Shown one piece after another: positions 25,038-33,779 of a DNA stretch of 64,000 bases. The notes beneath the pieces were generated by a model that saw only the letters and a program-made list of their open reading frames with translations, had not been told where the DNA came from and did no database searches. This DNA is from an uncultured Flavobacteriales bacterium (GTDB taxonomy: Bacteria; Bacteroidota; Bacteroidia; Flavobacteriales; Crocinitomicaceae). Position numbers and translations under genes: made by a program. How positions within the stretch are numbered: position 1 is the stretch's first letter; each line of letters starts with the position of its first letter. The stretch lies in NCBI GenBank assembly GCA_946482515.1, contig CAMLRS010000001.1, positions 186,001 to 250,000 of the forward strand, given 5' to 3'.

Positions 25038-28000
25038 ATGAAAAAAATACTACTCACCCTGCTGGCAGCGGCCAGTATGTGCTACGCACACGCTCAAATT
25101 TCTTATAGCTTTACCGCTACCACCGGTACTTACGCAGACGTTGCGGGCACGAACCTGATCGGCAGTGGTGTCGATGAACAGCTTTCAGGTGCAACGAACA
25201 TCGGATTCAACTTTATCTTCGGTTGCGTTACTTATACGCAATTCAAAGCCTCTTCCAATGGCTGGATGACGTTGAATACGTCCATTACAGGTTCTGCGAC
25301 CGGAAATGATCTGGATGGCAGCACGGACCGCATTGCCCCGCTGTGGGATGACCTCGCTACAGGCGGCGGGGCTTCGGAAGTCAGCTACGCACTTTCGGGA
25401 GCATCTCCCAACCGCGTCCTGACTGTTGAATGGAATCGTATGAAGTGGGATTATTCCAGCTCCAACAACGTTATTACTTTCCAGGTCAAGCTTTATGAAA
25501 CCAGCAACCGCATCGAGTTCATTTACGAACAGGGAGCCAATACTCCTGTTTTAGGTTCAGCTTCCATCGGCTTGTCGGGTCCGGCAGTAGGACAATTCTA
25601 TTCACTGAACGGTTCGGGCGCTTCGCCAACAGTTTCAAGTGTAACCGAAACAACCAATATTTCAACACGCCCGGCTACAGGACAAATCTACCGCTGGGAC
25701 AACAACGGCGCTACAACCTGCAGCGGCACTCCAACAGGTGGAACGGCTGCAGCCAGTCCTACTTCAACCAACTGCACCAGCAATACAACAACGTTGTCTG
25801 TAAGCGGCAATACCGGCGGCTGCGGTATCACTTATCAATGGCAATATTCATCCGACAACGCTACCTGGACCAACATACCGGGAGCGACTTCAGCGAGCTA
25901 TATAGCCACCAACACATCTACCACCTACTACCGCTGCCTGACGATCTGCTCCAACTCCGGTATCAGCACCGGGAGCGCATCCGTACTGGTATCCTTTACA
26001 GGAAGCGTTCCAGCCAACGATCTTCCCTGCAATGCCACGCCGCTCACATTGGGAACTTCCGTTACCGGTAACAACGCGTGTTCGGGCAATGCATTCGAGC
26101 CTGCTGCTCCGGGATGCTGGTTCAACGGTACCGTCAACACCGTCTGGTATACGGTTACAGCCCCTGCATCCGGACAATTGCGCATCCGCACGATTTTGCT
26201 TTCGAGCGGAACCATCATTCAAAACACGCAGATCGCCGTTTACTCCGGAACCTGCAACAGCCTCACCTATGTCAACTGCAATAATGACGCCACGGCATGC
26301 GGAGGCTACACACCATTACACTCCGAGCTCTACCTCACCGGTCTGACGGCAGGCGCCACTTATTACATTGTTGTAGACGGCTACAACGCACAGGTCGGAC
26401 AATTCCAGGTACTCGCCATCGACGGCACCCAAACGTATGCAACCGTTCCGGGACAGGATTGCCCTGTTTCCTTCCCTGTCTGCAACGCCACGATGACCAT
26501 CGGTAACCCGGGCTATCAGTCCATTGGAGGACAATGCGATAACAACGGCACGGATGCAGAAGAATGTACCAGTGGTGAAGCCAATTCCGTTTGGTACAAT
26601 ATTACGATCGGTGCTACGGGTGTTTTGACTTTTGACATCATCCCGAACGATTACGGAAACCCGAACCCGATCACCGGACAGGCGAATCCGGGCTATGCTA
26701 GTCCTTACGATGAAACAGATTACGACTGGGTGCTCTGGAAAACCTCCGGAACAGGCGCCACTTCCTGCGCAACGATCATGAGCTCGGGCGGTGACGGACA
26801 TTCAGCCTGTAACTTCGACGGCCTTGGTGTAACCGGCTGTAGTGCCAGCGGTAATGCTCCTGGCGCTTACGGTGCGTCTTTTGACTTCGCTTACGAGATC
26901 GGTCCGAACGCTGTAGCAGGAGAACAATACGTATTGGCCATTCACAATTACTCCAACTCTTCTTCAGGATTTACGCTTCAGTTCCCGGCCGTGAGCCCGG
27001 TTATTTACCTGCCAACCACAACGCTATACTGGACAGGAGGTGCGAACACCACCAACGCCACTACGGCGAACAACTGGGGAGGCTGTGGAACACCAACCTG
27101 CGGATTGAACGCCACTGTGGCAGCTTCTTCTTCTTTCCAGCCGGTTTTAACAGCCGGAACGTACAATGTGAATACGATTACGATCAACGCCGGTGCCACG
27201 CTGACTTTACAAAGCGGTGCTACACTGCGCGTTTGCGGCGATTTCATCAACAACGGTACGCTCGACTGCCAGCCAGGATCGACGGTCGTGTTCGTTGGCT
27301 CAGGCTTGCAGAACATCACCGGATCTTTCACCGGGCTGAACGGCTTCCATCACCTGTCGGTTGACAAGCTCACCGGAAGCGTGATCGCCAACAGCAACAT
27401 CGATGCTAAAGGTGATTTCCTGACGACCAACTCCACCAGTATTTTCAATTCGAACAACAAATACATCAAAGTGGGTGGCCACTTCACCAACAACAATGGA
27501 AACAGCACCTTTACCACAACCGGAACAACCGGAACGCTCGAATTCTTCGGGTCGGCAGCGCAGAACTACAACCAGGGAGCTTCCCAGCTGGACCTGAACG
27601 CCGTAGTCATGAACCATACCGGAACAGGCGTTGTGCTGCAAACCAACATGTTCATCAAAGCCACTACCGGCTCGCTTACATTGACCCTCGGGAAAATCAA
27701 CACCGGCGCCAATCGCGTGGATGTTGCCAACGGAACTCCGGCCTGCGTTACCATCGGCAACAACAGCAGCTATGTCTACGGAAACCTGTGGCGCACACTC
27801 AGCGGTGCAGCCGGATCTTACGATTTCCCGGTAGGAACGGCTTCGCTGTACGAGCGCGCGAATATCAATTTCACGACCGCAACGACCATTCCGCGCTTGC
27901 AATCCCGCTTTGATTCCTGGGGAACACCGGCGAATCACATCAACGGGCTTTCAGAATGTGCGACCACGTACAATATTCTGTCGGAAAATATGGGCTACTG

Positions 28001-28787
28001 GACCATTAACGCCACGGCTAACCCGACAAGCGGCACGTACAATACAACCCTTTACTGTAACGGAGCGACCAATACAGCCGGCGTTTCGGCATGGACGGTG
28101 GAAAAATCACAAAACGCCGGTTCGACATGGATCCTGAGCGGCACCTGCGATCCGACTTCCACAGCAACGATCGTGAAACGCAACGGCATGAACGGTTTCA
28201 GCCTCTTCGCAGCAGCACAGGCCAGCACACCAATGCCGGTTGAAATGCTCGGATTCTACGGTTATGAGGAAGGTGGCGTCAACTACCTGCGCTGGTCAAC
28301 TGCTTCCGAATTCAATTCCGATTACTTCGACCTGGAACGTTCCCGCGACGGTGTGGATTTCTATTCCATCCACGAAGCGGATGCAGCAGGCAACAGCTCC
28401 GAAACAATCGATTACAACGCAACCGACAGCAAGCCGTATTATCCGGTAACTTACTACCGTGTGAAACAAGTCGACCTGGACGGTTCCTACCAATACACGC
28501 CGATGATTGCCATCGAGCAGGAATCGAATGAGCCGCTGACCATTCACCAGGTTTATCCGAATCCAACCAGAGAGAAGTTCTTCGTGGAATTTTCGCTGAA
28601 GCAGCCGGAAGCGGCATCGATCTATATCACCGATCTGACGGGTAAAACCGTTCACGTGATCAGCGTTGATGCAGCAGAGACCAACGTAGTCGAGTTCAGC
28701 AGCAAGAACTGGCAAACGGGAATCTACCTTATTCGGATCATTACCGAGTCAGGAGCGATAACAACGACGCGAATCGAAAAACAATAA
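25038..28787 (+). CDS. Large T9SS type A secreted protein with Ig-like and PPC-like domains
   Basis: The 1249-residue protein has a signal peptide (MKKILLTLLAAASMCYAHAQ). A beta-sandwich N-terminal domain follows (YTQFKASSNGWMTLN, IEFIYEQGAN). Next comes an Ig-like unit (ITYQWQYSSDNATWTNIPGA), then two domains resembling PPC/adhesin modules (NTVWYTVTAPASGQLRIRT and NSVWYNITIGATGVLTFDI). Threonine/asparagine-rich repeats (residues ~660-960) precede the type A sorting domain at the end (QVYPNPTREKFFVEFSL, DLTGKTVHVIS, WQTGIYLIRII). It is probably displayed on or released from the cell surface. No catalytic site is visible, so an adhesin or structural role is inferred. A strong terminator follows. 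Confidence 0.88.
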   Translation: MKKILLTLLAAASMCYAHAQISYSFTATTGTYADVAGTNLIGSGVDEQLSGATNIGFNFIFGCVTYTQFKASSNGWMTLNTSITGSATGNDLDGSTDRIAPLWDDLATGGGASEVSYALSGASPNRVLTVEWNRMKWDYSSSNNVITFQVKLYETSNRIEFIYEQGANTPVLGSASIGLSGPAVGQFYSLNGSGASPTVSSVTETTNISTRPATGQIYRWDNNGATTCSGTPTGGTAAASPTSTNCTSNTTTLSVSGNTGGCGITYQWQYSSDNATWTNIPGATSASYIATNTSTTYYRCLTICSNSGISTGSASVLVSFTGSVPANDLPCNATPLTLGTSVTGNNACSGNAFEPAAPGCWFNGTVNTVWYTVTAPASGQLRIRTILLSSGTIIQNTQIAVYSGTCNSLTYVNCNNDATACGGYTPLHSELYLTGLTAGATYYIVVDGYNAQVGQFQVLAIDGTQTYATVPGQDCPVSFPVCNATMTIGNPGYQSIGGQCDNNGTDAEECTSGEANSVWYNITIGATGVLTFDIIPNDYGNPNPITGQANPGYASPYDETDYDWVLWKTSGTGATSCATIMSSGGDGHSACNFDGLGVTGCSASGNAPGAYGASFDFAYEIGPNAVAGEQYVLAIHNYSNSSSGFTLQFPAVSPVIYLPTTTLYWTGGANTTNATTANNWGGCGTPTCGLNATVAASSSFQPVLTAGTYNVNTITINAGATLTLQSGATLRVCGDFINNGTLDCQPGSTVVFVGSGLQNITGSFTGLNGFHHLSVDKLTGSVIANSNIDAKGDFLTTNSTSIFNSNNKYIKVGGHFTNNNGNSTFTTTGTTGTLEFFGSAAQNYNQGASQLDLNAVVMNHTGTGVVLQTNMFIKATTGSLTLTLGKINTGANRVDVANGTPACVTIGNNSSYVYGNLWRTLSGAAGSYDFPVGTASLYERANINFTTATTIPRLQSRFDSWGTPANHINGLSECATTYNILSENMGYWTINATANPTSGTYNTTLYCNGATNTAGVSAWTVEKSQNAGSTWILSGTCDPTSTATIVKRNGMNGFSLFAAAQASTPMPVEMLGFYGYEEGGVNYLRWSTASEFNSDYFDLERSRDGVDFYSIHEADAAGNSSETIDYNATDSKPYYPVTYYRVKQVDLDGSYQYTPMIAIEQESNEPLTIHQVYPNPTREKFFVEFSLKQPEAASIYITDLTGKTVHVISVDAAETNVVEFSSKNWQTGIYLIRIITESGAITTTRIEKQ

Positions 28788-28793
28788 ACAGAC

Positions 28794-28818
28794 AAGGGCC
28801 GGACATCCGGCCCTTTTT
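28794..28818 (+). terminator. Terminator of the large T9SS protein gene
   Basis: AAGGGCCGGA (28794-28803) and TCCGGCCCTT (28806-28815) form a tight GC-rich stem, followed by T residues, 7 nt after the stop codon. Confidence 0.9.
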
Positions 28819-28883
28819 CATTGATTATCAACCCCTGTTTTCGGGACATTCGCAAGACAACCCTCATTCTTAACAGAAATAAA

Positions 28884-28914
28884 TTTGATTTGTGATTCCG
28901 CTCATCTACTTTTG
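28884..28914 (+). promoter_or_regulatory. Consensus Bacteroidota promoter of the HMA lipoprotein gene
   Basis: TTTG (28884-28887), exactly 19 nt, then TACTTTTG (28907-28914). Both elements match the -33/-7 consensus fully. The ATG follows 17 nt after the -7 box. Confidence 0.8.
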
Positions 28915-28931
28915 AGGTAGAATTGTTGGTT

Positions 28932-29453
28932 ATGAGACGTATTCCTATTGCATTGTTCACTGTGCTGCTGATCGCCGGATGCGGCAGCGAAAACGGGGAA
29001 AAGAAAATCATTTCCGTTGAAAAGAAGACCGTTTACAAGGAAGCCGTTCCGGTTGTCCCGAACCGTGAGCTGACGATCGAAATTTCCGGCATGAGCTGTG
29101 AACATGCATGTGGAGGAGCGATCCGAACGGCACTGAAAAACACCAATGCCGTTGAGCGCTGCTCGTTCGATTTCAAGGCCGACCGCAAAGTTAACACGGC
29201 TGTCGTTACCTTCGACAAGGACAAAATCTCTCCGGACAAGATCCTGTCAATCATTCAATTGCTGAACGACGGCCAATTCACGACCGGCAAAACATCGACA
29301 AGGACTATTGAGGCTCCTGCACAAGATGTTCCGGCCGCTCAAACGTCTACTTCTGAAAAAGAGAAGGTAACCACTACCAAAACAGTCGATGTGAGCACTA
29401 CTTCCGTAGAGCTGCCCAACCTGTTCGATCTCTTTGCCGAGATCATTATCTGA
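28932..29453 (+). CDS. Lipoprotein with heavy-metal-associated (HMA) domain
   Basis: The start at 28932 gives the lipoprotein signal MRRIPIALFTVLLIAGC with the lipidated cysteine at residue 17; a TTG three codons upstream is unlikely. An HMA ferredoxin-like domain follows (about residues 46-120), with ELTIEISGMSCEHACGGAI as its metal loop. The cysteines (C56 and C60) are three residues apart (C-x3-C), where the classic motif is C-x2-C. The tail is Thr/Ser-rich. A membrane-anchored periplasmic metal-binding role, copper being typical of the family, is inferred. It has a full-consensus promoter and is probably monocistronic. Confidence 0.83.
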   Translation: MRRIPIALFTVLLIAGCGSENGEKKIISVEKKTVYKEAVPVVPNRELTIEISGMSCEHACGGAIRTALKNTNAVERCSFDFKADRKVNTAVVTFDKDKISPDKILSIIQLLNDGQFTTGKTSTRTIEAPAQDVPAAQTSTSEKEKVTTTKTVDVSTTSVELPNLFDLFAEIII

Positions 29454-29456
29454 TCG

Positions 29457-29487
29457 CTTGCCGTAACGGCTGAAGTCCCTATTTTTG
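29457..29487 (+). promoter_or_regulatory. Promoter of the second alpha/beta hydrolase gene
   Basis: CTTG (29457-29460), 19 nt, then TATTTTTG (29480-29487). The ATG begins 4 nt after the -7 box, so the message should be leaderless or nearly so. Confidence 0.75.
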
Positions 29488-29491
29488 TGGC

Positions 29492-30253
29492 ATGAAACTG
29501 CATCACCGCATTCTCGGCGAGGGGCAACCGCTGCTGGTCCTTCACGGCTTATTCGGCAACTCCGATAACTGGCAGACCCACGCCAAAAAGCTGGCCGAAT
29601 ATTACCAGGTTATTCTCGTTGACCAGCGCAATCACGGTCATTCCGACTGGAGCGAAGATTTTTCCTACGATATCCTGGCTGAAGACCTCCACGAGCTCAT
29701 TACCGATCTCGGGTTGAAAAACAGTATTCTACTGGGCCATTCGATGGGCGGTAAAACCGTTATGCGCTACAGCCAGCTTCATCCCGAAACGATAGCCAGG
29801 CTCATAGTAGTCGATATGGGAGTCAAGGCTTATCCGCCGCATCACCAGGATATCCTGAAAGGGTTAAGCCTTGTAGATCTCGATAAAGTAACATCGCGCG
29901 GTGAAGTAGAAACCATCCTGGAGCCTTATATTCCGGTAGACGGAACGCGCCAGTTCCTGATGAAAAACCTCTACTGGAAGGAAAAAGGCGTACTCGCCTG
30001 GCGCATGAACACACCTGTTCTGGAAAAAGTGATGCCTGATATCCTTGCAGCTTTGCCGGAAGCCGAAGTGCTGATCCCCACGCTTTTTATCCGCGGCGAA
30101 TTGTCGAATTACATTCCCGATGAAGACATTCCCGACCTCGAAGACCGTTTCCCGGATTCCACTCTAGTAACGATTCCCAATGCCGGACACTGGGTACACG
30201 CCGAGGCGCCGGAAGCGTTTGTGAATGCGGTACTGGAATTTCTGCTCCGCTAA
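29492..30253 (+). CDS. Alpha/beta hydrolase (YbfF-like esterase)
   Basis: The 253-residue protein resembles the YbfF-type esterases: LLVLHGLFGNSDNWQTHAKK, VDQRNHGHSDWS, nucleophile elbow LLGHSMGGKT with Ser84, FIRGELSNYIPDED and a catalytic His233 in NAGHWVHAEAPE. Family members hydrolyse short-chain esters or acyl-thioesters; the natural substrate is unknown. No signal peptide. It has its own promoter ending 4 nt before the ATG. The paaZ gene converges on it across a shared hairpin. Confidence 0.9.
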   Translation: MKLHHRILGEGQPLLVLHGLFGNSDNWQTHAKKLAEYYQVILVDQRNHGHSDWSEDFSYDILAEDLHELITDLGLKNSILLGHSMGGKTVMRYSQLHPETIARLIVVDMGVKAYPPHHQDILKGLSLVDLDKVTSRGEVETILEPYIPVDGTRQFLMKNLYWKEKGVLAWRMNTPVLEKVMPDILAALPEAEVLIPTLFIRGELSNYIPDEDIPDLEDRFPDSTLVTIPNAGHWVHAEAPEAFVNAVLEFLLR

Positions 30254-30269
30254 AAGATGGAGAAATGAA

Positions 30270-30305
30270 AACGGGAATAGAAACTCGTTCTACTCCCGTT
30301 CTATT
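30270..30305. terminator. Bidirectional terminator between the hydrolase and paaZ genes
   Basis: AACGGGA.TAGAA (30270-30282) pairs with TTCTA.TCCCGTT (30288-30300) with one mismatch position. A-rich sequence on the left and T-rich sequence on the right fit termination of both convergent genes. Confidence 0.8.
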
Positions 30306-30318
30306 TTGTTTTTTCTAA

Positions 30319-32370
30319 TTATTTCGATTGATCGAGCTTGCGCACCATTGTCAGAATGGTTGCCAGCGCCACCGTTTCACCGGTTTCGTCGTAGACGTCC
30401 ACGAGGAATTTCACGATTCCTTTTGCGATATCGTCTTCGCTGCGTTTTTCCTGGTCGATTTTTTCCTTTACCGTAAAGCGCACACCGAGCGTTGCTCCCG
30501 GATAAACCGGCTTGGTAAAGCGCGCTTCATCGATACCGTAATTGAGCAGTACCGGGCCTTTCTTCGGATCCACGAACAAACCGGCTGCTTTCGACAAGAC
30601 GAAATAGCCGTGCGCCACGCGTTGCTCGAAGATCGTTCCTTCCAGCGACGTCGCGTCCATGTGTGCGTAGAAATTATCGCCGGAAACATTGGCGAAGTTC
30701 ACGATATCGGCATCGGTTACCGTATGCTTGTGCGTGAAAACGGTAACACCGACGTTCATTTCTTCAAAATGCTGACGGAATACATGCGGATTCGCTTCCG
30801 GCATAGCAGCACCCACCTGGAATTGCTGCGTAATTGCCGTGATCGTCGTTGGGTGGCCCTGGATGGCCGTGCGCTGCATGTAATGCAACACACCGCGCTT
30901 TCCACCCATTTCTTCACCACCACCGGCTCTTCCCGGCCCGCCGTGTGTGAGCAGCGGCATCGGTGATCCGTGGCCTGTGCTTTCCTTCGCACAGTCTTTG
31001 TTCAATACCAGGATACGACCGTGCATGCTGGCCGCACCGATCACGTAATCGGCAGCCTCACGGTTGTCCGGCGTTACGATCGATGAAACGAGCGAGCCTT
31101 TCCCCATGCGCGACAGCTCGATAGCATCATCCATGGTTTTGTAAGGCATCACCGTTGCCACCGGTCCGAAGGCTTCGATATCGTGTACATCCGTGTTGCG
31201 GAACGGATCATTGTTGACAAACAGGATCGGTGAGAAAAAAGCGCCTTTTTCGGCATCACCTCCTACTACATCAACAGTATCTGTGCTTCCGTATACCATT
31301 TGCTGGGTCGCAGCGAGTCGTTTGACGTTTTCGCGAACGCGGTCCACCTGCGTACGTGTAGCGAGCGCGCCCATGCGTACGCCTTCGATCGAAGGATCAC
31401 CGATCTTGGTGGTCTGTAAACGCGCCGCAATAGCCTTCTGCACATCATCCACCAGGTTATCCGGCACGATGATACGACGAACAGCAGTACATTTCTGACC
31501 GGTCTTGATCGTAATTTCTTTCACGGTTTCCTTCACAAACAGGTCGAACTCTTCTGTTCCCGGAGTCGCGTGTTTACCCAATACGGTTGCGTTCAGAGAA
31601 TCCGCCTCGAGGTTGAACGGCACGCTGCGTTCTGCAAACTGCGGCAATGCCTTCAGCAATTTTCCGGTGGATGCGCTACCTGTGAACGTCACCACATCTT
31701 CCATATCGACGTGATCGAGAATGCCGCGACCCAAGCCGCAAACCAGCTGCAGAGCACCTTCCGGCAGGATTTTCGACTCGATGATGTCTTTCACCATGAC
31801 TTCCGTCAGGTAGCAGGTAAATTCAGATGGTTTTACCACCGCCGGAACACCGGCCATGAGGTTCACCGCGATTTTCTCGAGCATTCCCCAGATCGGGAAG
31901 TTAAATGCGTTGATGTGTACAGCCACCCCTTGTTTCGGGACCATGATGTGGTGACCGATGAAGCTGCCACCTTTCGACAGCGGAGCGGCCGTTCCGTCTA
32001 CATGATAAGGCAAATCGGGAAACTGACGTCGCAGCGAAGCATTGGCAAACAAGTTACCGATCCCGCCCTCGATATCGATCCAGGAATCCACTTTGGTGGC
32101 TCCCGACCACGCGCTCACTTCATAATAGCGGTTCTTGCGCTCCATCAGGTGTAAAGCGAGTGCTTTCAGCATGCGTCCACGCTCCTGGAACGTCATTTTG
32201 CGCAGCGCTTTCCCGCCATGCTCGCGTCCGTATTGCAATACTGCCTGGTAATCCAGCCCCTGCGATGAGGTTTCACCGATCTTATCGCCCGTAAGCGCAT
32301 TGTAGAGATTCGTTTCCACGCCTTCGCCTGCGACCCATTGTCCAAGCACGTAATTTCTGACCTTTATCAT
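30319..32370 (-). CDS. paaZ: PaaZ: bifunctional oxepin-CoA hydrolase/aldehyde dehydrogenase
   Basis: The 683-residue fusion has the length and order of PaaZ. Residues 1-~520 form the aldehyde dehydrogenase: TFTGSASTGK for the cofactor site, NLEADSLNATVLG for the glutamate motif, TGQKCTAVRR with the nucleophilic Cys, and IEAFGPVATVMPY. Residues ~530-683 form the MaoC hot-dog hydratase (NVSGDNFYAHMDATSLE, RVAHGYFVLSKAAGLF). In phenylacetate degradation PaaZ opens the oxepin-CoA ring and oxidises the semialdehyde. No other paa gene is within this window, so the pathway must be encoded elsewhere or the protein acts on another acyl-CoA. A -7 box lies 20 nt upstream. Confidence 0.93.
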   Translation of the reverse strand: MIKVRNYVLGQWVAGEGVETNLYNALTGDKIGETSSQGLDYQAVLQYGREHGGKALRKMTFQERGRMLKALALHLMERKNRYYEVSAWSGATKVDSWIDIEGGIGNLFANASLRRQFPDLPYHVDGTAAPLSKGGSFIGHHIMVPKQGVAVHINAFNFPIWGMLEKIAVNLMAGVPAVVKPSEFTCYLTEVMVKDIIESKILPEGALQLVCGLGRGILDHVDMEDVVTFTGSASTGKLLKALPQFAERSVPFNLEADSLNATVLGKHATPGTEEFDLFVKETVKEITIKTGQKCTAVRRIIVPDNLVDDVQKAIAARLQTTKIGDPSIEGVRMGALATRTQVDRVRENVKRLAATQQMVYGSTDTVDVVGGDAEKGAFFSPILFVNNDPFRNTDVHDIEAFGPVATVMPYKTMDDAIELSRMGKGSLVSSIVTPDNREAADYVIGAASMHGRILVLNKDCAKESTGHGSPMPLLTHGGPGRAGGGEEMGGKRGVLHYMQRTAIQGHPTTITAITQQFQVGAAMPEANPHVFRQHFEEMNVGVTVFTHKHTVTDADIVNFANVSGDNFYAHMDATSLEGTIFEQRVAHGYFVLSKAAGLFVDPKKGPVLLNYGIDEARFTKPVYPGATLGVRFTVKEKIDQEKRSEDDIAKGIVKFLVDVYDETGETVALATILTMVRKLDQSK

Positions 32371-32389
32371 AGTGTTATTATTCTCTGGC

Positions 32390-32397
32390 CAAAGATA
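32390..32397 (-). promoter_or_regulatory. -7 promoter element of paaZ
   Basis: On the minus strand this is TATCTTTG, a full TAnnTTTG match, ending 19 nt before the start codon. No -33 motif is seen; the region upstream is the 8-nt periodic repeat. Confidence 0.6.
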
Positions 32398-32424
32398 GTT
32401 AACTAGTTCGAAGTTGGTAGTTAC

Positions 32425-32488
32425 GAGTTGGTGGGTTAGTGAGTTGATGAGTTACTGAGTTGATGAGTTACTGAGTTGGTGAGTTGGT
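32425..32488. repeat. Tandem 16-nt repeat made of 8-nt units (family C, copy 2)
   Basis: Four consecutive 16-mers fill 64 nt. The two middle ones (32441-32456 and 32457-32472) are identical, GAGTTGATGAGTTACT; the outer two differ by a few bases. Each 16-mer is two GAGTTNNT units. Only one arm is present here, unlike the inverted pair at 4597-4725. Confidence 0.9.
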
Positions 32489-32855
32489 CTTCAGTCAACA
32501 GTCGATCAGTCTTCACTCGGTCGTTGGTCCAATCTATGTGCCCCTATGTGTCCCTGTATGCCGACAGGCAGGTATGTGGTTATTTCAGTCCTAATGTCCG
32601 CCTGAACTAAATCAACTTAGTAGTGTACGGGCTTCCGGACGAGAATTAATAAAACCGTAACATTGGCTTTGCAGGGTTCCGGAAGGGTGAAAATGGCGGC
32701 GAAAAGGCGAATTGAGAAACGATCTCATTTTCAATAAACTAAAAATAGACCGGTAAATTTTCGGGTTCGTTTTCTCTTTCACTCAGCAAAGTGAAATGTT
32801 CAATTGGAAAACACGATACTTCACTAAAAAGTGGCGCGTTTCAAACGGGTATACT
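32489..32855. other. Long intergenic region upstream of exbB
   Basis: No coding sequence is supported in this ~370-bp stretch. It contains low-complexity words (ctatgtgcccctatgtgtcc) and a short palindromic GCCGACAGGC-type motif near 32561. The 3' part is AT-rich and leads into the exbB promoter. Confidence 0.5.
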
Positions 32856-32886
32856 TTTCATTATTAAAACCTTTTTACTATGTTTG
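32856..32886 (+). promoter_or_regulatory. Promoter of the exbB-exbD-tonB operon
   Basis: TATGTTTG (32879-32886) matches TAnnTTTG fully; TTTC (32856-32859), 19 nt ahead, is a near match to the -33 element. The exbB start lies 36 nt downstream. Confidence 0.65.
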
Positions 32887-32922
32887 ATGCCTAAACAAGT
32901 AAAGTAAGTTAAAGACTAAGTT

Positions 32923-33729
32923 ATGAGTAACAATCAAAAAACATCTGGGGGTTTTTCATCTTTGATTTCCTCAATCGCTATCGTTATCGCTTTGGTAATC
33001 GGTATTATTGTCTACAAGTTCATCTTCGGTGATCCGTCGAACTTCGTGGAAAACGACCCAACGAAGGAGCCGCTTGAAGGTAATCTGATGGGGATTGTTT
33101 ACAAAGGAGGTTTCATTGTACCTATCCTGGTAGCCATTAACATCATCATCATTCTTTTCTCTGTTGAGCGTTTTGTAACGCTTGCAAAAGCAAAAGGAAA
33201 AGGAAGCGTGAACACGTTTGTAGCTAAAATCAAGTCGTACCTCGACAACAAAGACCTCGAGTCTGCTACAGCTGAGTGCGACCGTCAGCAAGGTTCCCTG
33301 GCGAACGTTGTAAAAGCAGGTCTGGTGAAATACGATCACCTGAAAAATGACTCTGCTATGGACAAGGAGCAGAAGGTAGAAGCAATGAAGAAAGAGCTCG
33401 AAGAAGCTACTGCACTTGAGCTGCCTATGCTGTCTAAAAACCTGGTAATTATCTCTACCTGTGCATCCATCGCAACACTCGTTGGTCTGGTTGGAACCGT
33501 ATTGGGTATGATCAAATCGTTTGCTGCGATGAGCTCCGGTGCTCCGGATACAGCTCAGCTGGCAACAGGTATCTCTGAGGCCTTGATCAACACATTCCTC
33601 GGAATTTCCGGATCTTGTATCGCGATCATCATGTACAACTTCTTCTCGACTAAAATCGACCAGATGACGTACAGCATTGATGAGGCAAGCTTCACTATCG
33701 TTCAGGATTTCTCTGCTTCTACGAAGTAA
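32923..33729 (+). CDS. exbB: ExbB/TolQ-family proton channel
   Basis: This 268-residue inner-membrane protein forms, with ExbD, the proton-driven motor that energises TonB. It has an N-terminal helix (SSLISSIAIVIALVIGIIVY), a second helix (FIVPILVAINIIIILFSVERF) and the conserved paired helices near the end (TCASIATLVGLVGTVLGMIK and FLGISGSCIAIIMYNFF), which are the MotA/TolQ/ExbB signature. A basic cytoplasmic loop lies between. It starts the operon; exbD follows after 50 bp. Confidence 0.93.
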   Translation: MSNNQKTSGGFSSLISSIAIVIALVIGIIVYKFIFGDPSNFVENDPTKEPLEGNLMGIVYKGGFIVPILVAINIIIILFSVERFVTLAKAKGKGSVNTFVAKIKSYLDNKDLESATAECDRQQGSLANVVKAGLVKYDHLKNDSAMDKEQKVEAMKKELEEATALELPMLSKNLVIISTCASIATLVGLVGTVLGMIKSFAAMSSGAPDTAQLATGISEALINTFLGISGSCIAIIMYNFFSTKIDQMTYSIDEASFTIVQDFSASTK

Positions 33730-33779
33730 TCCTCCGAACGGAAACAGCGCATACAATATTCATCAAATAACAAAACGGA

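Noticed and set aside
32425..32488. CRISPR-like array
   Set aside because: The 16-nt units are directly adjacent with no unique spacers, and no cas gene is present. No CRISPR was found elsewhere in the window.
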